A stretch of DNA of 64,000 nucleotides from Sphingopyxis indica (GCF_900188185.1 NZ_FZPA01000004.1:172045-236044), one strand, 5' to 3'. Positions 9,721 through 19,069 are shown, numbered from the stretch's first letter. Notes: a model not told the origin generated them from the letters alone. Numbers and translations: made by a program.

Positions 9721-10332
9721 TCAGCTCTCCGCCTTCCCGCCCTGCTCCGCCCAGAAGGCGGTGATGCGCCCGGTGATCAGCTCGGTCGCAAGCGCGCGCG
9801 CCGTGTCGCGCGGCAGGCCGAGCGCTTCGGCCATCGGGCCGCCGAGCTGGGCATCGCCCATCGCCATCAGCACGAGCGCCAGCGTATCCTCGTGCATCAG
9901 GCGCTTTTCGTGCGCGTCGGGGGTCATGCCGTCGATCAGGCGGTGGATCGCGCCGATGATCGGGTCGAGCGCATCGTCGTTGCCCGTCGCCGCCATCCAT
10001 GTCGAAAGCGCGCCCGCGCCGCCGCTGTCGAACGCATCGAAGGCGAGGTCGACGATCTCGCGCACATTGCGTTCGCCGGGCGGCGATCCGGTCATCTTGG
10101 CCGCGATCGTGTCGCATACCGTTTCGGCGAGATAGGCGGCGAGCGCCTTTTGCAGTCCCGCGGCGCTGCCGAAATGATGGAGGAGATTCGCGTGCGTGCG
10201 GTCGATTCGCGCCGCGACGGCCTTCAGCGTGACCGCCTGCGGCCCCATTTCGATCAGGATCTGCCGCGCCGCTTCGAGCGCGACCGACCGGCTCTCTTCC
10301 GGGCTCAGACGCTTCTTGGCTATTGACACCAC
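9721..10332 (-). CDS. TetR-family transcriptional regulator
   Basis: A 203-residue repressor-type protein. The N-terminal TetR helix-turn-helix is at about residues 15-60 (AARQILIEMG, TLKAVAARIDRTHANLLHHFGS), followed by an all-helical ligand domain. The start is GTG, with a second GTG next to it, and AGGA upstream. It is divergent from the adjacent metal-dependent hydrolase gene, with 73 bases between the starts. By genetic layout it probably controls that gene and itself, but no clean operator palindrome was seen in the gap. Confidence 0.92.
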   Translation of the reverse strand: MVSIAKKRLSPEESRSVALEAARQILIEMGPQAVTLKAVAARIDRTHANLLHHFGSAAGLQKALAAYLAETVCDTIAAKMTGSPPGERNVREIVDLAFDAFDSGGAGALSTWMAATGNDDALDPIIGAIHRLIDGMTPDAHEKRLMHEDTLALVLMAMGDAQLGGPMAEALGLPRDTARALATELITGRITAFWAEQGGKAES

Positions 10333-10405
10333 TGTAAGTAATTCCTAGATATTCGACCCTGAGGCTTTCCCGCGCCTGCCACACCTAAACGCTGCCGAGG
10401 AACAT

Positions 10406-11281
10406 ATGTCCAGCCTTTCGCACACGCCGACCCCGCAGGACCTTTCGATCACGCCGCGCGATCGCCGCTTCGGCCGCGACGACAGGCAGGGGCGCTGGTG
10501 GCTGAACGGCGACCCCGTCGCCTCGGCCTTCCACACCGCGCTGTCGGTGACCTTTCCAAAGGGCGAGGCGATGTTCATCGAGGCGGTGAAGGCGCACCGC
10601 GACGGTGTGCCCGACAAGCTGGCGCGCGAAATCCGCGCCTTCACCCAGCAGGAAGTCATCCACAGCCGCGAGCATGTCGTGTTCAACCGCAAGGCGGCGG
10701 AGGCGGGTTACGATCTTTCGGAGCTCGAGGGCGACGTCGATCAGGTGATGGAACTGATCAGGCAGCGTCCGCCGATCGTCAACCTGATGGCGACGATCGC
10801 GCTCGAACATTATACCGCGATGCTCGCCGCGATCATGCTGTCGAACCCCAGGATGTACGAAGGCGCCGAGCCCGAATGGGGCGCCTTGTGGAAATGGCAC
10901 GCGATCGAGGAGATCGAGCACAAGGGCGTCGCCTATGACACCTGGCTCCATGCGACGAAGGACTGGAGCCGCTGGCGGCGCTGGAAGGCGAAGTCGCTGA
11001 TGATGCTGGTCATCACCACGCGCTTCTGGCCGAGGCGGGTCAAGGGCATGAAGGCGCTGCTCGCGCAGGACGGGCTCACCGGCTGGCGCGTGACGGCGCG
11101 CATCTGGTGGTATCTGCTCGGCTCGCCCGGCGTGCTGCGCAAGAGTTTCCTGCCCTGGCTCGCCTATTTCCTGCCCGGCTTCCACCCGTGGAACCACGAC
11201 GACCGCGCGCTGATCGGCAGATATGAAGGCGATTACGCCGACGCGCTGATGCCCGGCGACAAGGTGGCGGCCGCAGCCTGA
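10406..11281 (+). CDS. Predicted metal-dependent hydrolase (COG3687 / PF10118 type)
   Basis: A 291-residue protein of a family annotated as metal-dependent hydrolases but with little biochemistry. Histidine and glutamate residues spaced as in helical di-metal proteins are seen: FTQQEVIHSREH (about 72-84), EHYTA near 133 and HAIEEIEHKGVAYD near 163. An amphipathic or membrane-associated C-terminal part (WWYLLGSPGVL, WLAYFLPGFHPWNHDD) follows. It is divergent from the TetR gene, its likely regulator. Confidence 0.82.
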   Translation: MSSLSHTPTPQDLSITPRDRRFGRDDRQGRWWLNGDPVASAFHTALSVTFPKGEAMFIEAVKAHRDGVPDKLAREIRAFTQQEVIHSREHVVFNRKAAEAGYDLSELEGDVDQVMELIRQRPPIVNLMATIALEHYTAMLAAIMLSNPRMYEGAEPEWGALWKWHAIEEIEHKGVAYDTWLHATKDWSRWRRWKAKSLMMLVITTRFWPRRVKGMKALLAQDGLTGWRVTARIWWYLLGSPGVLRKSFLPWLAYFLPGFHPWNHDDRALIGRYEGDYADALMPGDKVAAAA

Positions 11282-11332
11282 CGGCTTGTCCCCGCATCGG
11301 CGGGGTCGGGGTACGAGGGCGGTTCCGATAGG

Positions 11333-11482
11333 GTTCGCGCAAAGGCGCTAAGAGCGCAAAGAGGCCGGTTCGGGCCGGCAGGCCCCATTTCCAGCTTCGT
11401 TGCGGCATCCGCACCGTCGATCGGCAAACCCGCTTCGCGGGCTCGCGCAACCTCTTTGCGTTCTTTGCGCCTTTGCGCGAAC
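11333..11482. repeat. Intergenic inverted repeat with short-tandem-repeat arms (family I)
   Basis: The arms at 11333-11364 and 11451-11482 are about 32 bases each and nearly perfect inverses. Each arm is built from reiterated GCGCAAAG-type units (GGCGC, GAGCGCAAAGAGG). The 86-base centre has its own short hairpins (GGCCGGTTCGGGCCGG and CCCGCTTCGCGGG). It fills most of the 263-base gap between the hydrolase and GNAT genes. Confidence 0.8.
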
Positions 11483-11544
11483 TGAAAATAATATCAAGTT
11501 CGGGCCTACTTGCCGCCCGCGGGGCGCGCTGATAGCGCAGCATC

Positions 11545-12075
11545 ATGCCCGCCTCGCCCCCCGTCATCGAAACCGCGCGCCTGCGCCTGCGCGAACCCCG
11601 CCTAGCCGACAAGGACGACCATATCGCGATGTGGGCCGACGCGCGCGTGACGCGCTTCATCGGCGGCGAGCCGCGCGCGCCCGACGTCAGCTGGGGAAAG
11701 TTCCTGAGTTCGGCCGGGCTATGGCCGGTGATGGGGTTCGGCTATTGGGTCTTTGCCGACAAGGCCGATGACGCGCTGATCGGCATGGGCGGTCTGTCCT
11801 ATTTCTGCCGCGGCATAGCCGAACTCGAAGGATTGCCCGAAGCCGGCTGGGCGTTCGATGCCGACCATTGGGGCGGCGGGCTCGCGACCGAAGCGATGAC
11901 CGCCGCGCTCGGCTGGGCCGACGCGCATCTCGACGCCAAAGAAGTGCGCTGCATCATCGACCCCGGCAATGCCGCGTCCGAACGCGTCGCGGCGAAACTG
12001 GGCTTCGCCCGCATCGGCGACAGCGATGCGCTGGGGCATGTCGTGGCGATCTATTCACGGCCGCGGGGCGGCTGA
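11545..12075 (+). CDS. GNAT acetyltransferase, RimJ/RimL type
   Basis: A 176-residue N-acetyltransferase. The opening IETARLRLREPRLAD is the classic RimJ/RimL start. The acetyl-CoA site region (GWAFDADHWGGGLATEA) lies near residues 105-121, and the closing strand CIIDPGNAASERVAAKLGF near 135. It probably acetylates an amino group on a protein or small molecule; the substrate is unknown. Confidence 0.9.
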   Translation: MPASPPVIETARLRLREPRLADKDDHIAMWADARVTRFIGGEPRAPDVSWGKFLSSAGLWPVMGFGYWVFADKADDALIGMGGLSYFCRGIAELEGLPEAGWAFDADHWGGGLATEAMTAALGWADAHLDAKEVRCIIDPGNAASERVAAKLGFARIGDSDALGHVVAIYSRPRGG

Positions 12076-12079
12076 ATTG

Positions 12080-12167
12080 GTCGTCATTGCGAGCGGAGCG
12101 AAGCAATCCAGAGAGGTTTGCGCTACGCTGGATTGCCGCGTCGCCTTCGGCTCCTCGCAATGACGAC
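12080..12167. repeat. Intergenic inverted repeat between convergent genes (GTCATTGCGAG family)
   Basis: Outer arms GTCGTCATTGCGAG (12080-12093) and CTCGCAATGACGAC (12154-12167) enclose an inner GCAATCCAG/CTGGATTGC pair. The element sits exactly between the stops of the convergent GNAT and NfeD genes. Very similar GTCATTGCGAG...GCAATCC palindromes are, from memory, scattered in many unrelated bacterial genomes. Confidence 0.8.
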
Positions 12168-12172
12168 TTGGA

Positions 12173-12619
12173 TCACACCGCCTCGACCACCAGCACGCCG
12201 CCGTCGGCACTGACGACGCGGACCTTGGTGCCCTCGGCGGCGTCGGGGCCGCGCACCGGCCATTCGCCGTCGCCGACCTTCGCGCGGCCGCGGCCGTCCT
12301 CGATTGCCTGCGTGACCGTCAACACCTCGCCGATCAGGCGGCCGCCGCGCTGGTTGAGCAGCGGGTCGGTCGAAACGATCGGATTGTCGCGCAGCCATTT
12401 GCGAGCGCCATAGAGGATGATGACCGCCAGCACGGCGAAGATACCGAGCTGAAGCGGCACGCCGATCGGCAGCACCCATGCGACGATGCCGGTGATGACC
12501 GCTGCGCCGCCGAGCCAGATCAGGAAAAAGCCCGGCGCGACGATCTCGGCCGCGGCGAGCAGCACGCCGAGCGACAGCCACGCCCAATGCGGTTCCATGT
12601 TCGCGATCCAGTCGGGCAT
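12173..12619 (-). CDS. NfeD-family membrane protein
   Basis: A 148-residue short NfeD protein. Two to three transmembrane segments (WAWLSLGVLLAAAEIVAPGF, WLGGAAVITGIVAWVL, LGIFAVLAVIIL) are followed by a soluble OB-fold domain of about 70 residues (RGGRLIGEVLTVTQAI onward). Such proteins partner stomatin/SPFH proteins in the membrane. Its ATG follows the SPFH gene stop by one base (TGACATG), which fits translational coupling. Confidence 0.93.
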   Translation of the reverse strand: MPDWIANMEPHWAWLSLGVLLAAAEIVAPGFFLIWLGGAAVITGIVAWVLPIGVPLQLGIFAVLAVIILYGARKWLRDNPIVSTDPLLNQRGGRLIGEVLTVTQAIEDGRGRAKVGDGEWPVRGPDAAEGTKVRVVSADGGVLVVEAV

Positions 12620-12620
12620 G

Positions 12621-13544
12621 TCAGCGCGCTCCCGCCTCGCCGCGCTTGCCGAGCGCATCCTTGGCAAGTTCGCCGATCCCGCCCAGCGTGCCGATCAGCT
12701 GCGTCGCCTCGACCGGGAAGAGGATCGTCTTGCTGTTCGGGCTCGTCGCGAACTGGCTCACCGCCTCGACATATTTCTGCGCGACGAAATAGTTGATCGC
12801 CTGCGCATTGCCGCTCGCGATCGCGTCCGACACCATCTGCGTCGCCTTGGCCTCGGCCTCGGCCTCGCGCTCGCGCGCCTCGGCGTCGCGAAAGGCGGCT
12901 TCGCGGCGGCCTTCGGCCTGCAAGATCTGGCCCTGCTTCTCGCCCTCGGCGCGCAGGATTTCGGAGGCGCGCAGCCCCTCGGCCTCGAGGATCGCGGCGC
13001 GCTTTTCGCGTTCGGCCTTCATCTGCCGCGCCATCGCGTTCGAAATGTCGGCGGGCGGGCGGATGTCCTTGATCTCGACGCGGGTGATCTTGACGCCCCA
13101 CGGCGTCGTCGCATCGTCGACGACGTGCAGCAGCCGGGCGTTGATCTCGTCGCGCTTCGACAGCGTTTCGTCGAGGTCCATCGAGCCCATGACGGTGCGC
13201 AGGTTCGTCGTCGTCAGGTTCATGATCGAGAGATAGAGGTCGCTGACCTCATAGGCCGCCTTCGCGGCGTCGAGCACCTGAAAGAAGACGACGCCGTCGA
13301 CCGCGACCATCGCATTGTCCTTGGTGATGATCTCCTGCCCCGGAATATCGAGCACCTGTTCCATCATGTTCACCTTGCGCCCGACGCGGTCGAAGATCGG
13401 CATGATGAAGTTGAGGCCCGGCTGCGCGGTGTGCGTGTAGCGGCCGAAGCGTTCGATCGTATAGGCAAAGCCTTGCCGCACGGGCGTCAGCGCCCAGATC
13501 AGGAAGACGAGTGCGAGCAGCACCAGCGCGAGCGCGAAATACAT
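12621..13544 (-). CDS. SPFH/Band 7 (stomatin-like, QmcA-type) membrane protein
   Basis: A 307-residue protein with one N-terminal transmembrane helix ([19 protein letters not shown]). The SPFH domain ([35 protein letters not shown]) follows, then a long Glu/Ala/Arg-rich coiled coil (about 170-240). Such proteins form large oligomeric rings linked to membrane microdomains and protease control. The ATG at 13544 was chosen because AGAGGGG lies six bases before it; another ATG at 13550 directly abuts that sequence. It forms an operon with the NfeD gene. Confidence 0.94.
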   Translation of the reverse strand: MYFALALVLLALVFLIWALTPVRQGFAYTIERFGRYTHTAQPGLNFIMPIFDRVGRKVNMMEQVLDIPGQEIITKDNAMVAVDGVVFFQVLDAAKAAYEVSDLYLSIMNLTTTNLRTVMGSMDLDETLSKRDEINARLLHVVDDATTPWGVKITRVEIKDIRPPADISNAMARQMKAEREKRAAILEAEGLRASEILRAEGEKQGQILQAEGRREAAFRDAEAREREAEAEAKATQMVSDAIASGNAQAINYFVAQKYVEAVSQFATSPNSKTILFPVEATQLIGTLGGIGELAKDALGKRGEAGAR

Positions 13545-13613
13545 GATCATCCCCTCTTGCAAATTGCCCGCCCACTATTGCGGCAACCGCCGCGCTGCGC
13601 CACAGAAAAGCGC

Positions 13614-14423
13614 ATGACCCAGGCCGATTTCGCTCCCCGCTCTTTGCTCTACGTCCCCGCCTCGAACGCACGCGCGCTCGAAAAGGCGCGGGGCCTCGCC
13701 GCCGACATGCTGATCATCGACCTCGAGGATGCGGTGCCCGAGGATCGCAAGGACGAAGCGCGCGCGGCGATGCGCGCCGCGGTGGCCGAAGGCTATCCGG
13801 GCAAGCGCGTCGCGGTGCGGATCAACGCCAGCGGCAGCGTGCATCAGGCCGCCGATCTGGGCGCGGTCGCGGGCCTCGCGCTCGACGCGGTGGTGCTGCC
13901 CAAGGTCGATGCGCCCACCGATCTCGATGCCGTGCGCGGCCTCGGCGTGCCGATCCTCGCGATGATCGAGACCCCCGCGGCGATCTATGCCGCGCGAGAG
14001 ATCGCCGCCGATCCGGCGGTGCGCGGGCTGATCGCCGGGCTCAACGACCTCGCGCACGCGCTGAGACTGCCCGGCGGCGACCGCGGCGCGATGAGCCTTT
14101 CGATCCAGGCGATCGTCCTCGCCGCGCGCGCGGGCGGCGTCTGGTGCTTCGATGGCGTCTATAATGCGATCGACGACGCCGGGGGGTTCGCCGCCGAGGC
14201 GGCCGACGGGCACCGGCTCGGTTTCGACGGCAAGACGCTGATCCACCCCTCGCAGGTCGATCCGTGCAACCGCGCCTTTGCGCCCACCGAGCGCGAGGTG
14301 GCCGCGGCCGAAGCGCTCGTCGCCGCCGCGACCGGCGGCGCGCAGCGGCACGAAGGCCGGATGATCGAGGATATGCACGTCGCGGCGGCGCGCGCGCTGC
14401 TCGCGCGGGCCGGGCGCTCGTAA
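13614..14423 (+). CDS. HpcH/HpaI-family CoA-ester lyase (CitE-like)
   Basis: A 269-residue TIM-barrel enzyme of the citrate-lyase-beta/malyl-CoA lyase group. Signatures are RSLLYVPASNARALEKA at the start, DLEDAVPEDRKDEAR near residue 34, RINASG near 66, the MIETPAA strand near 120 and GKTLIHPSQV near 213. It likely cleaves or hydrolyses a short 3-hydroxyacyl-CoA such as malyl- or citramalyl-CoA. Stand-alone copies without citDF, as here, are not citrate lyase subunits. The ATG at 13614 was taken from alignment-like features; the frame is open far upstream without gene content. Confidence 0.9.
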   Translation: MTQADFAPRSLLYVPASNARALEKARGLAADMLIIDLEDAVPEDRKDEARAAMRAAVAEGYPGKRVAVRINASGSVHQAADLGAVAGLALDAVVLPKVDAPTDLDAVRGLGVPILAMIETPAAIYAAREIAADPAVRGLIAGLNDLAHALRLPGGDRGAMSLSIQAIVLAARAGGVWCFDGVYNAIDDAGGFAAEAADGHRLGFDGKTLIHPSQVDPCNRAFAPTEREVAAAEALVAAATGGAQRHEGRMIEDMHVAAARALLARAGRS

Positions 14424-14447
14424 ATCGGGCGAGGGACGCTGGCTGAT

Positions 14448-14669
14448 TTCGCGCAGAGGCCGCAGAGAGCGCAGAGGGGCTGAATCTTGTTCACGCGGAG
14501 ACGCGGAGACGCGGAGATGGCCCGGCCGACAGGCCTCTTCATCTCTGCGGCCCTTATCTGGAACGCGGGAATCGGAAAAAAGGCCGCTCCGCGGCATGCT
14601 CCAATTCTCCGCGTCTCCGCGTCTCCGCGTGAACCGAAATCTCTGCGCTCTCTGCCGTCTCTGCGCGAA
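14448..14669. repeat. Double inverted repeat with short-tandem-repeat arms (family I related)
   Basis: This fills most of the 314-base gap between the CoA-ester lyase and M28 genes. The outer arms (14448-14477 and 14641-14669) are made of GCAGAG units. The inner arms (14491-14517 and 14606-14632) are three tandem copies of ACGCGGAG and their inverse. The 88-base centre has no gene-like content. Confidence 0.82.
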
Positions 14670-14737
14670 TCCAATCCCGCCGCCGCCCGTCGAACGCGCC
14701 TTGCCTAGCCCACCCCGCCGTGCCATGCGGCCGGTCC

Positions 14738-16240
14738 ATGCAGAAATCCGCTTTTCGTGCCGCGGTCGCGGCCGTCGCTTTCCTCGCCTTCGCCGCGCCC
14801 GCTGCTCATGCCAAGGGCGCCGATACGCGCATCGCCGAAGCCGATCTCGCCGCGCATATCCGCACGCTCTCGAACGACGCCTTCGAGGGGCGCGCGCCGG
14901 GCACCGAGGGGGAGGATCGCACCATCGCCTATATCGTCGGCGAATGGGCGAAGGCGGGGCTCGAGGCGGTGCCGGGCAGCGCGACGCCGTGGCTGCAGCC
15001 GGTGCCGCTCGTCGAAAGCGAGGCGCTGGGCGGCACGGCAAAGTTCAAGGTGCGCGGCCGCGATGCGAAGCTCGAGGAGGACGGGATCATCGTCAGCGGG
15101 CGCGACGCATCGGTGTCGCTAGAAGACCTCCCGGCGCTTTTCGTCGGCTATGGCGTCGATGCCGCAGGCCGGCCCAATGCCGACGTGCGCGGCAAGCTCG
15201 CGATCATGCTGATGGACACGCCGCCCTTTGGCGAGGCGCAGCCGCGCTATCGCGAGCGGCGGCAGATGCTCGCCGATGCCGGCGCGACCGGGGTGCTGGT
15301 GGTCGCGACCGACGCGGTGCCGTGGACGCAGCTTCGCGACGCGCTGGGCGGCAAGACGGTGCGCCTCGGCGGCGACGCCGGCGCGGGGCCGCAGGTCAGC
15401 GGCTTTATGTCGCTCGAAGCCGCCGACGCGCTGTTTACGCGCGCCGGCCTCGACGGAGCGGCGCTGCGCGAGGCGGCGCGCGCAGCCGATTATCGCGGCG
15501 TGGTGCTGCCGGTGACCGCCGACATCGAAACGCGCACCGCGGTGCGGTCCTTCGCGAGCCACAATGTCGTCGCCCGGCTGCCCGGCGCCAATCCCGACGG
15601 CAAGGCGGTGCTGTTTCTCGGCCATTGGGATCATCTGGGCATCTGCCGCCCCGACGACGACGCCGACCGCATCTGCAACGGCGCGGTCGACAATGCGAGC
15701 GGCATTGCCGTGCTGATCGAGGTCGCGAAGCGGCTCGCCGCGGGCGCGCGTCCCGATCGCGACATCTATTTCCTCGCGACGACCGCCGAGGAGAAGGGGC
15801 TGCTCGGCGCGCGCTGGTTCGCCGATCATCCGGTCGTGCCGCTCGGCGACATCACCGTCGCGCTCAACCTCGACACCGTCGCGATCGCGCCGCGCGGCAC
15901 GCCGGTCGCGACGATCGGGCGCGGCAAGCCGGCCTATGACGCGCTGGTGAGCAAGGTCGCGGCCAGGCTGGGCCGCACGATCGACGACGACGGCGAGGCC
16001 GATGCCTTCGCGCAGCGGCAGGACGGCTGGGCGCTCGGCGCCAAGGGGGTCACGGCACTGATGGTCGGGGGCAGCTTTTCGGACATGGGGCTGCTCGAGG
16101 CTTTCCTTGGCAGCGATTATCATCGGCCGGCGGACGAGTTCTCGGACAAGATCCCGCTCGGCGGCGCGGCCGAGGACGCCGATCTGCACGTCGCGCTGGG
16201 GCGGGCGTTCGCCGACCGCAAGCGCTGGCCGGGCGAGTAA
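14738..16240 (+). CDS. M28-family zinc metallopeptidase, exported
   Basis: A 500-residue secreted aminopeptidase-like protein. Residues 1-25 are a signal peptide ending AAHA. A PA-like domain (about 110-260) precedes the catalytic M28 domain. The di-zinc ligands are all present: H296 in GHWDHLG, D318 in NGAVDNASG, the E351-E352 pair in TTAEEKG, D379 in NLDTV, and H462 in DYHRPADE. It probably trims peptides in the periplasm. The start at 14738 puts the signal peptide at the N-terminus. Confidence 0.95.
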   Translation: MQKSAFRAAVAAVAFLAFAAPAAHAKGADTRIAEADLAAHIRTLSNDAFEGRAPGTEGEDRTIAYIVGEWAKAGLEAVPGSATPWLQPVPLVESEALGGTAKFKVRGRDAKLEEDGIIVSGRDASVSLEDLPALFVGYGVDAAGRPNADVRGKLAIMLMDTPPFGEAQPRYRERRQMLADAGATGVLVVATDAVPWTQLRDALGGKTVRLGGDAGAGPQVSGFMSLEAADALFTRAGLDGAALREAARAADYRGVVLPVTADIETRTAVRSFASHNVVARLPGANPDGKAVLFLGHWDHLGICRPDDDADRICNGAVDNASGIAVLIEVAKRLAAGARPDRDIYFLATTAEEKGLLGARWFADHPVVPLGDITVALNLDTVAIAPRGTPVATIGRGKPAYDALVSKVAARLGRTIDDDGEADAFAQRQDGWALGAKGVTALMVGGSFSDMGLLEAFLGSDYHRPADEFSDKIPLGGAAEDADLHVALGRAFADRKRWPGE

Positions 16241-16247
16241 GCCCGGA

Positions 16248-16418
16248 TCAGCGCGTCAGCACGTAATAGGCGACGTAGAACCAGCTGAAGAGCCCGTGGA
16301 CGATCGCCCACAGCACCGACTTGTGCGTGGTGAAGCTGATCGCGATCGCCAGCGCGCTGCCGAAGCCGACGCCGCTGCGGATCACCTCTTTCTGCACGAT
16401 GACCCGCCGTTCGGTCAT
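16248..16418 (-). CDS. 56-residue membrane protein coupled to DAHP synthase gene
   Basis: A small protein with two hydrophobic segments ([16 protein letters not shown] and [19 protein letters not shown]). Its ATG overlaps the DAHP synthase stop codon (ATGA, 16415-16418), so the pair is almost certainly co-translated. No function is known. The precise overlap and two clean hydrophobic spans argue that it is real. Confidence 0.75.
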   Translation of the reverse strand: MTERRVIVQKEVIRSGVGFGSALAIAISFTTHKSVLWAIVHGLFSWFYVAYYVLTR

Positions 16419-17788
16419 GCCGCCTGTTTCGCGCGCTCGGTCATTTCCTGATTGAGCATTTCGGCAAGCAGGAACGCCAGTTCGAGCGACTGCCCCGCGT
16501 TCAAACGCGGGTCGCAATGCGTGTGATAGCGATCGGCAAGATCCATCTGCGTCACGTCCATCGCGCCGCCCGTGCATTCGGTGACATTCTGCCCGGTCAT
16601 CTCGATATGGATGCCGCCGCCGTGCGTGCCCTCGGCGCGGTGGACGGCAAAGAAGCCGCGCACTTCGGCGAGGATGCGCTCGAAGGGGCGCGTCTTGTAG
16701 CCGGTCGAGGTCTTGATGACGTTGCCGTGCATCGGGTCGCACGACCAGACGACGGGATGGCCCGATTCCTTCACCGCGCGCACCAGCCTGGGCAGATGCG
16801 CCTCGATCTTGTCGTGACCATAGCGCGTGATCAGCGTCATGCGCCCCGGCACATGGTTGGGATTGAGCGTGTCGAGCAGGCGCAACAGCGTGTCGGGCTC
16901 GAGGGTCGGGCCGCATTTCATGCCGACCGGATTGCCGATGCCGCGCAGATATTCGATATGCGCCGAACCTTCGAAACGCGTGCGGTCGCCGACCCACAGG
17001 AAATGGCCCGAGGTGTCGTACCAGCCGCCGGTCAGGCTGTCCTGCCGCGTCAGCGCCTGCTCATAGGGGAGCAGCAGCGCCTCGTGGCTGGTGTAGAAGC
17101 TCGTGCCCTTGATCTGCGGCACCGTCTCCGGCGTCACGCCGCACGCTTCCATGAAGGCGAGCGCTTCGGAAATGCGCGCCGCGGTTTCCTGATATTTCTT
17201 GGCCCACGGGCTGCGGTCCATGAAATCGTGCGTCCAGGCGTTGACCTGATGCAGATTGGCATAGCCGCCGTGCGCGAAGGCGCGCAGCAGGTTCAGCGTC
17301 GCCGCCGACTGGTTGTACGCCTTGATCATCCGCTTCGGATCGGGCTCGCGCCCCTCGGCCTCGAAAGCGATGTCGTTGATGATGTCGCCGCGATAGCTCG
17401 GCAGTTCGGTGCCGTTCACCTCTTCCATGTCGGCCGAGCGCGGCTTGGCGAACTGGCCCGCCATGCGGCCGAGCTTCACCACCGGCATCTTCGAGGCAAA
17501 GGTCAGCACGACCGCCATCTGGAGCAGCACGCGGAAGGTGTCGCGGATATTGTTCGGATGGAATTCGGCGAAGCTTTCGGCGCAGTCGCCGCCCTGAAGC
17601 AGGAACGCCTTGCCCTCCGCGACGCGCGCGAGTTCGCTCGTCAGCTCGCGCGCCTCGCCCGCAAAGACGAGCGGCGGATAGCCGGCGAGTTCGCGCTCGG
17701 CGGCGGCGAGGGCGGCTTCGTCCTTATAGGTCGGAAGCTGTTTCGCCTCGTGCGAACGCCAGCTTTGCGGTTGCCAATTCTGCGTCAT
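16415..17788 (-). CDS. 3-deoxy-7-phosphoheptulonate synthase, class II
   Basis: This enzyme condenses phosphoenolpyruvate and erythrose 4-phosphate in the first step of the shikimate pathway. The 457-residue protein is the plant/actinobacterial-like class II type. Motifs include [12 protein letters not shown] near residue 66, [19 protein letters not shown] near 99, [14 protein letters not shown] near 265, and SCDPMHGN with a metal-binding cluster near 355. The start was placed at 17788 ([17 protein letters not shown]); an ATG at 17809 is the alternative, and neither has a strong ribosome-binding site. The 257-base gap to the divergent cNMP gene must hold both promoters. Confidence 0.95.
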   Translation of the reverse strand: MTQNWQPQSWRSHEAKQLPTYKDEAALAAAERELAGYPPLVFAGEARELTSELARVAEGKAFLLQGGDCAESFAEFHPNNIRDTFRVLLQMAVVLTFASKMPVVKLGRMAGQFAKPRSADMEEVNGTELPSYRGDIINDIAFEAEGREPDPKRMIKAYNQSAATLNLLRAFAHGGYANLHQVNAWTHDFMDRSPWAKKYQETAARISEALAFMEACGVTPETVPQIKGTSFYTSHEALLLPYEQALTRQDSLTGGWYDTSGHFLWVGDRTRFEGSAHIEYLRGIGNPVGMKCGPTLEPDTLLRLLDTLNPNHVPGRMTLITRYGHDKIEAHLPRLVRAVKESGHPVVWSCDPMHGNVIKTSTGYKTRPFERILAEVRGFFAVHRAEGTHGGGIHIEMTGQNVTECTGGAMDVTQMDLADRYHTHCDPRLNAGQSLELAFLLAEMLNQEMTERAKQAA

Positions 17789-18045
17789 AATCGGGTCTTT
17801 GCTGTCCATTAACGAATCGCGCGCTGCCTTGGCGCGATTGGGCGCGCTAGGCAAGGGCAAGGAAATTAGCATTGTCGGTGCTTTTCCGCACCTATGCTTT
17901 TCTTGGGGGCGCGAAACTGTTAATTTGCTATGGATCACAGAGGGCGCGCGTCCGGGGGCGACGTCCCATGTTCGGCAATCGTTAAGGCAATTTGCTTAGG
18001 TCCCTAAGCGGGACCGCAACGCGAAAACGATGGGCGATGGGGAAT

Positions 18046-18714
18046 ATGGACCCGGCTTGGTTCGGCTATGCCGCCCTTTTGTCGCTTCTGGCGATGGGTT
18101 TCCTTGCCCGAATCGAATTTATCCGGCTGGCGCTCGCGATCGCGGCGCTGCTCGCGCTGCCCTTCGCGCTGTTCGAATGGCACAGCATCGGCGCGGCGGC
18201 GCTGCTCGTCGCGATTCTGGCGCTCAATCTCGCGCTCGCCGCGCGCGGCTGGTATCGTGACGTCGGCACGCATTTCACGGCGGAAGAGCTTGCGCTGCGC
18301 GGGCTGCATTTCGACCGGCTCGGCGCGAATGATGCGCGCCGGCTGATCGACCAGGGGCACTGGATCTCGGCGAAGCGCGGCGAAGTGCTGATCCGCGAGA
18401 ATCAGGCGGCGCCGAGCCTCTTCTACCTCGCCGAAGGGCGCGCGCTGATCCAGCGCGACGGCGCCGACGTCGGCACGCTCGCCGACGGCGCGCTGATCGG
18501 CGAAGCGACGGTGCTCGACGGCAGCCATGCGACGGGAACGGTGATCCTGACCAGCAACGCGCGGCTGTGGTTCGTCCCCGCCGCGGCGCTGCGTGCCTAT
18601 CTCGCCGCCAACCCCGACATCGCCGCGGTGCTGCACGAAGGCTTCGCGCGCGCGCTGCGCGGCAAATTGGCGAGCGCAAACACTCGCATTGCCGATATGC
18701 CGCCGCTATCCTGA
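18046..18714 (+). CDS. Membrane protein with cyclic-nucleotide-binding domain
   Basis: About 222 residues: two to three hydrophobic helices (FGYAALLSLLAMGFLARIEF, LALAIAALLALPFALF, GAAALLVAILALNLALAARG) lead into a cNMP-binding beta-roll. In that roll FYLAEGRALIQRDGADVGTL and GALIGEATVLDGSHATGTV correspond to the phosphate-binding cassette region. The membrane-plus-cNMP layout recalls Popeye-type proteins, but the assignment is tentative. The start at 18046 follows GATGGGG; upstream in-frame starts exist at 18037 and 17992. It leads a four-gene plus-strand run. Confidence 0.8.
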   Translation: MDPAWFGYAALLSLLAMGFLARIEFIRLALAIAALLALPFALFEWHSIGAAALLVAILALNLALAARGWYRDVGTHFTAEELALRGLHFDRLGANDARRLIDQGHWISAKRGEVLIRENQAAPSLFYLAEGRALIQRDGADVGTLADGALIGEATVLDGSHATGTVILTSNARLWFVPAAALRAYLAANPDIAAVLHEGFARALRGKLASANTRIADMPPLS

Positions 18715-18718
18715 CCGC

Positions 18719-19069
18719 ATGGACCTGATTCTCTATGGCATTCCCAATTGCGACACGGTGAAGAAGGCGCGGCGCTGGCTCGACGCGGCCGGCGTGCCCT
18801 ATCGCTTCCACGATTTCCGCAAGGACGGACTCGACCCCGAAAAGCTGCAAGGCTGGATCGACGCGCTCGGCTGGGACAAATTGCTCAACAAGAGCGGCAC
18901 GACCTTTCGCAAGCTGCCCGAAGCCGACAAGGCCGGTCTCGACGCCGCAAAGGCGAAGGCGCTGATGCTCGATCAGCCGGCGATGATCCGCCGCCCGGTG
19001 GTCGAGGCGCCGGGCGGTGTGAGCGTGGGCTTTGCGGCCGATGACTGGCAAGCGCGCTTTGCGGCATGA
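18719..19069 (+). CDS. ArsC/Spx-family reductase-like protein (YffB type)
   Basis: A 116-residue thioredoxin-fold protein. It has a single N-terminal redox cysteine in PNCDTVKKARRWL (C11), like YffB, and lacks the CxxC of Spx. The GTTFRKLP and MIRRPVV segments are family hallmarks; the latter arginines bind the oxyanion in ArsC. True arsenate reduction is not implied, since no arsenic genes are nearby. It begins five bases after the cNMP gene and its stop overlaps the GlpQ-like start (ATGA). Confidence 0.9.
   Translation: MDLILYGIPNCDTVKKARRWLDAAGVPYRFHDFRKDGLDPEKLQGWIDALGWDKLLNKSGTTFRKLPEADKAGLDAAKAKALMLDQPAMIRRPVVEAPGGVSVGFAADDWQARFAA

Noticed and set aside
9541..11482. CRISPR array from clustered repeats
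   Set aside because: The repeats are inverted pairs with unique centres. There is no series of regularly spaced direct repeats with spacers, and no cas genes are present.
13614..14423. Citrate lyase beta subunit
   Set aside because: No citD, citF or citC genes are adjacent, so the name CitE would mislead; stand-alone CoA-ester lyase is safer.
18719..19069. Arsenate resistance gene
   Set aside because: The protein is ArsC-like in fold but of the single-cysteine YffB type, and no arsB, arsR or acr3 gene is nearby.
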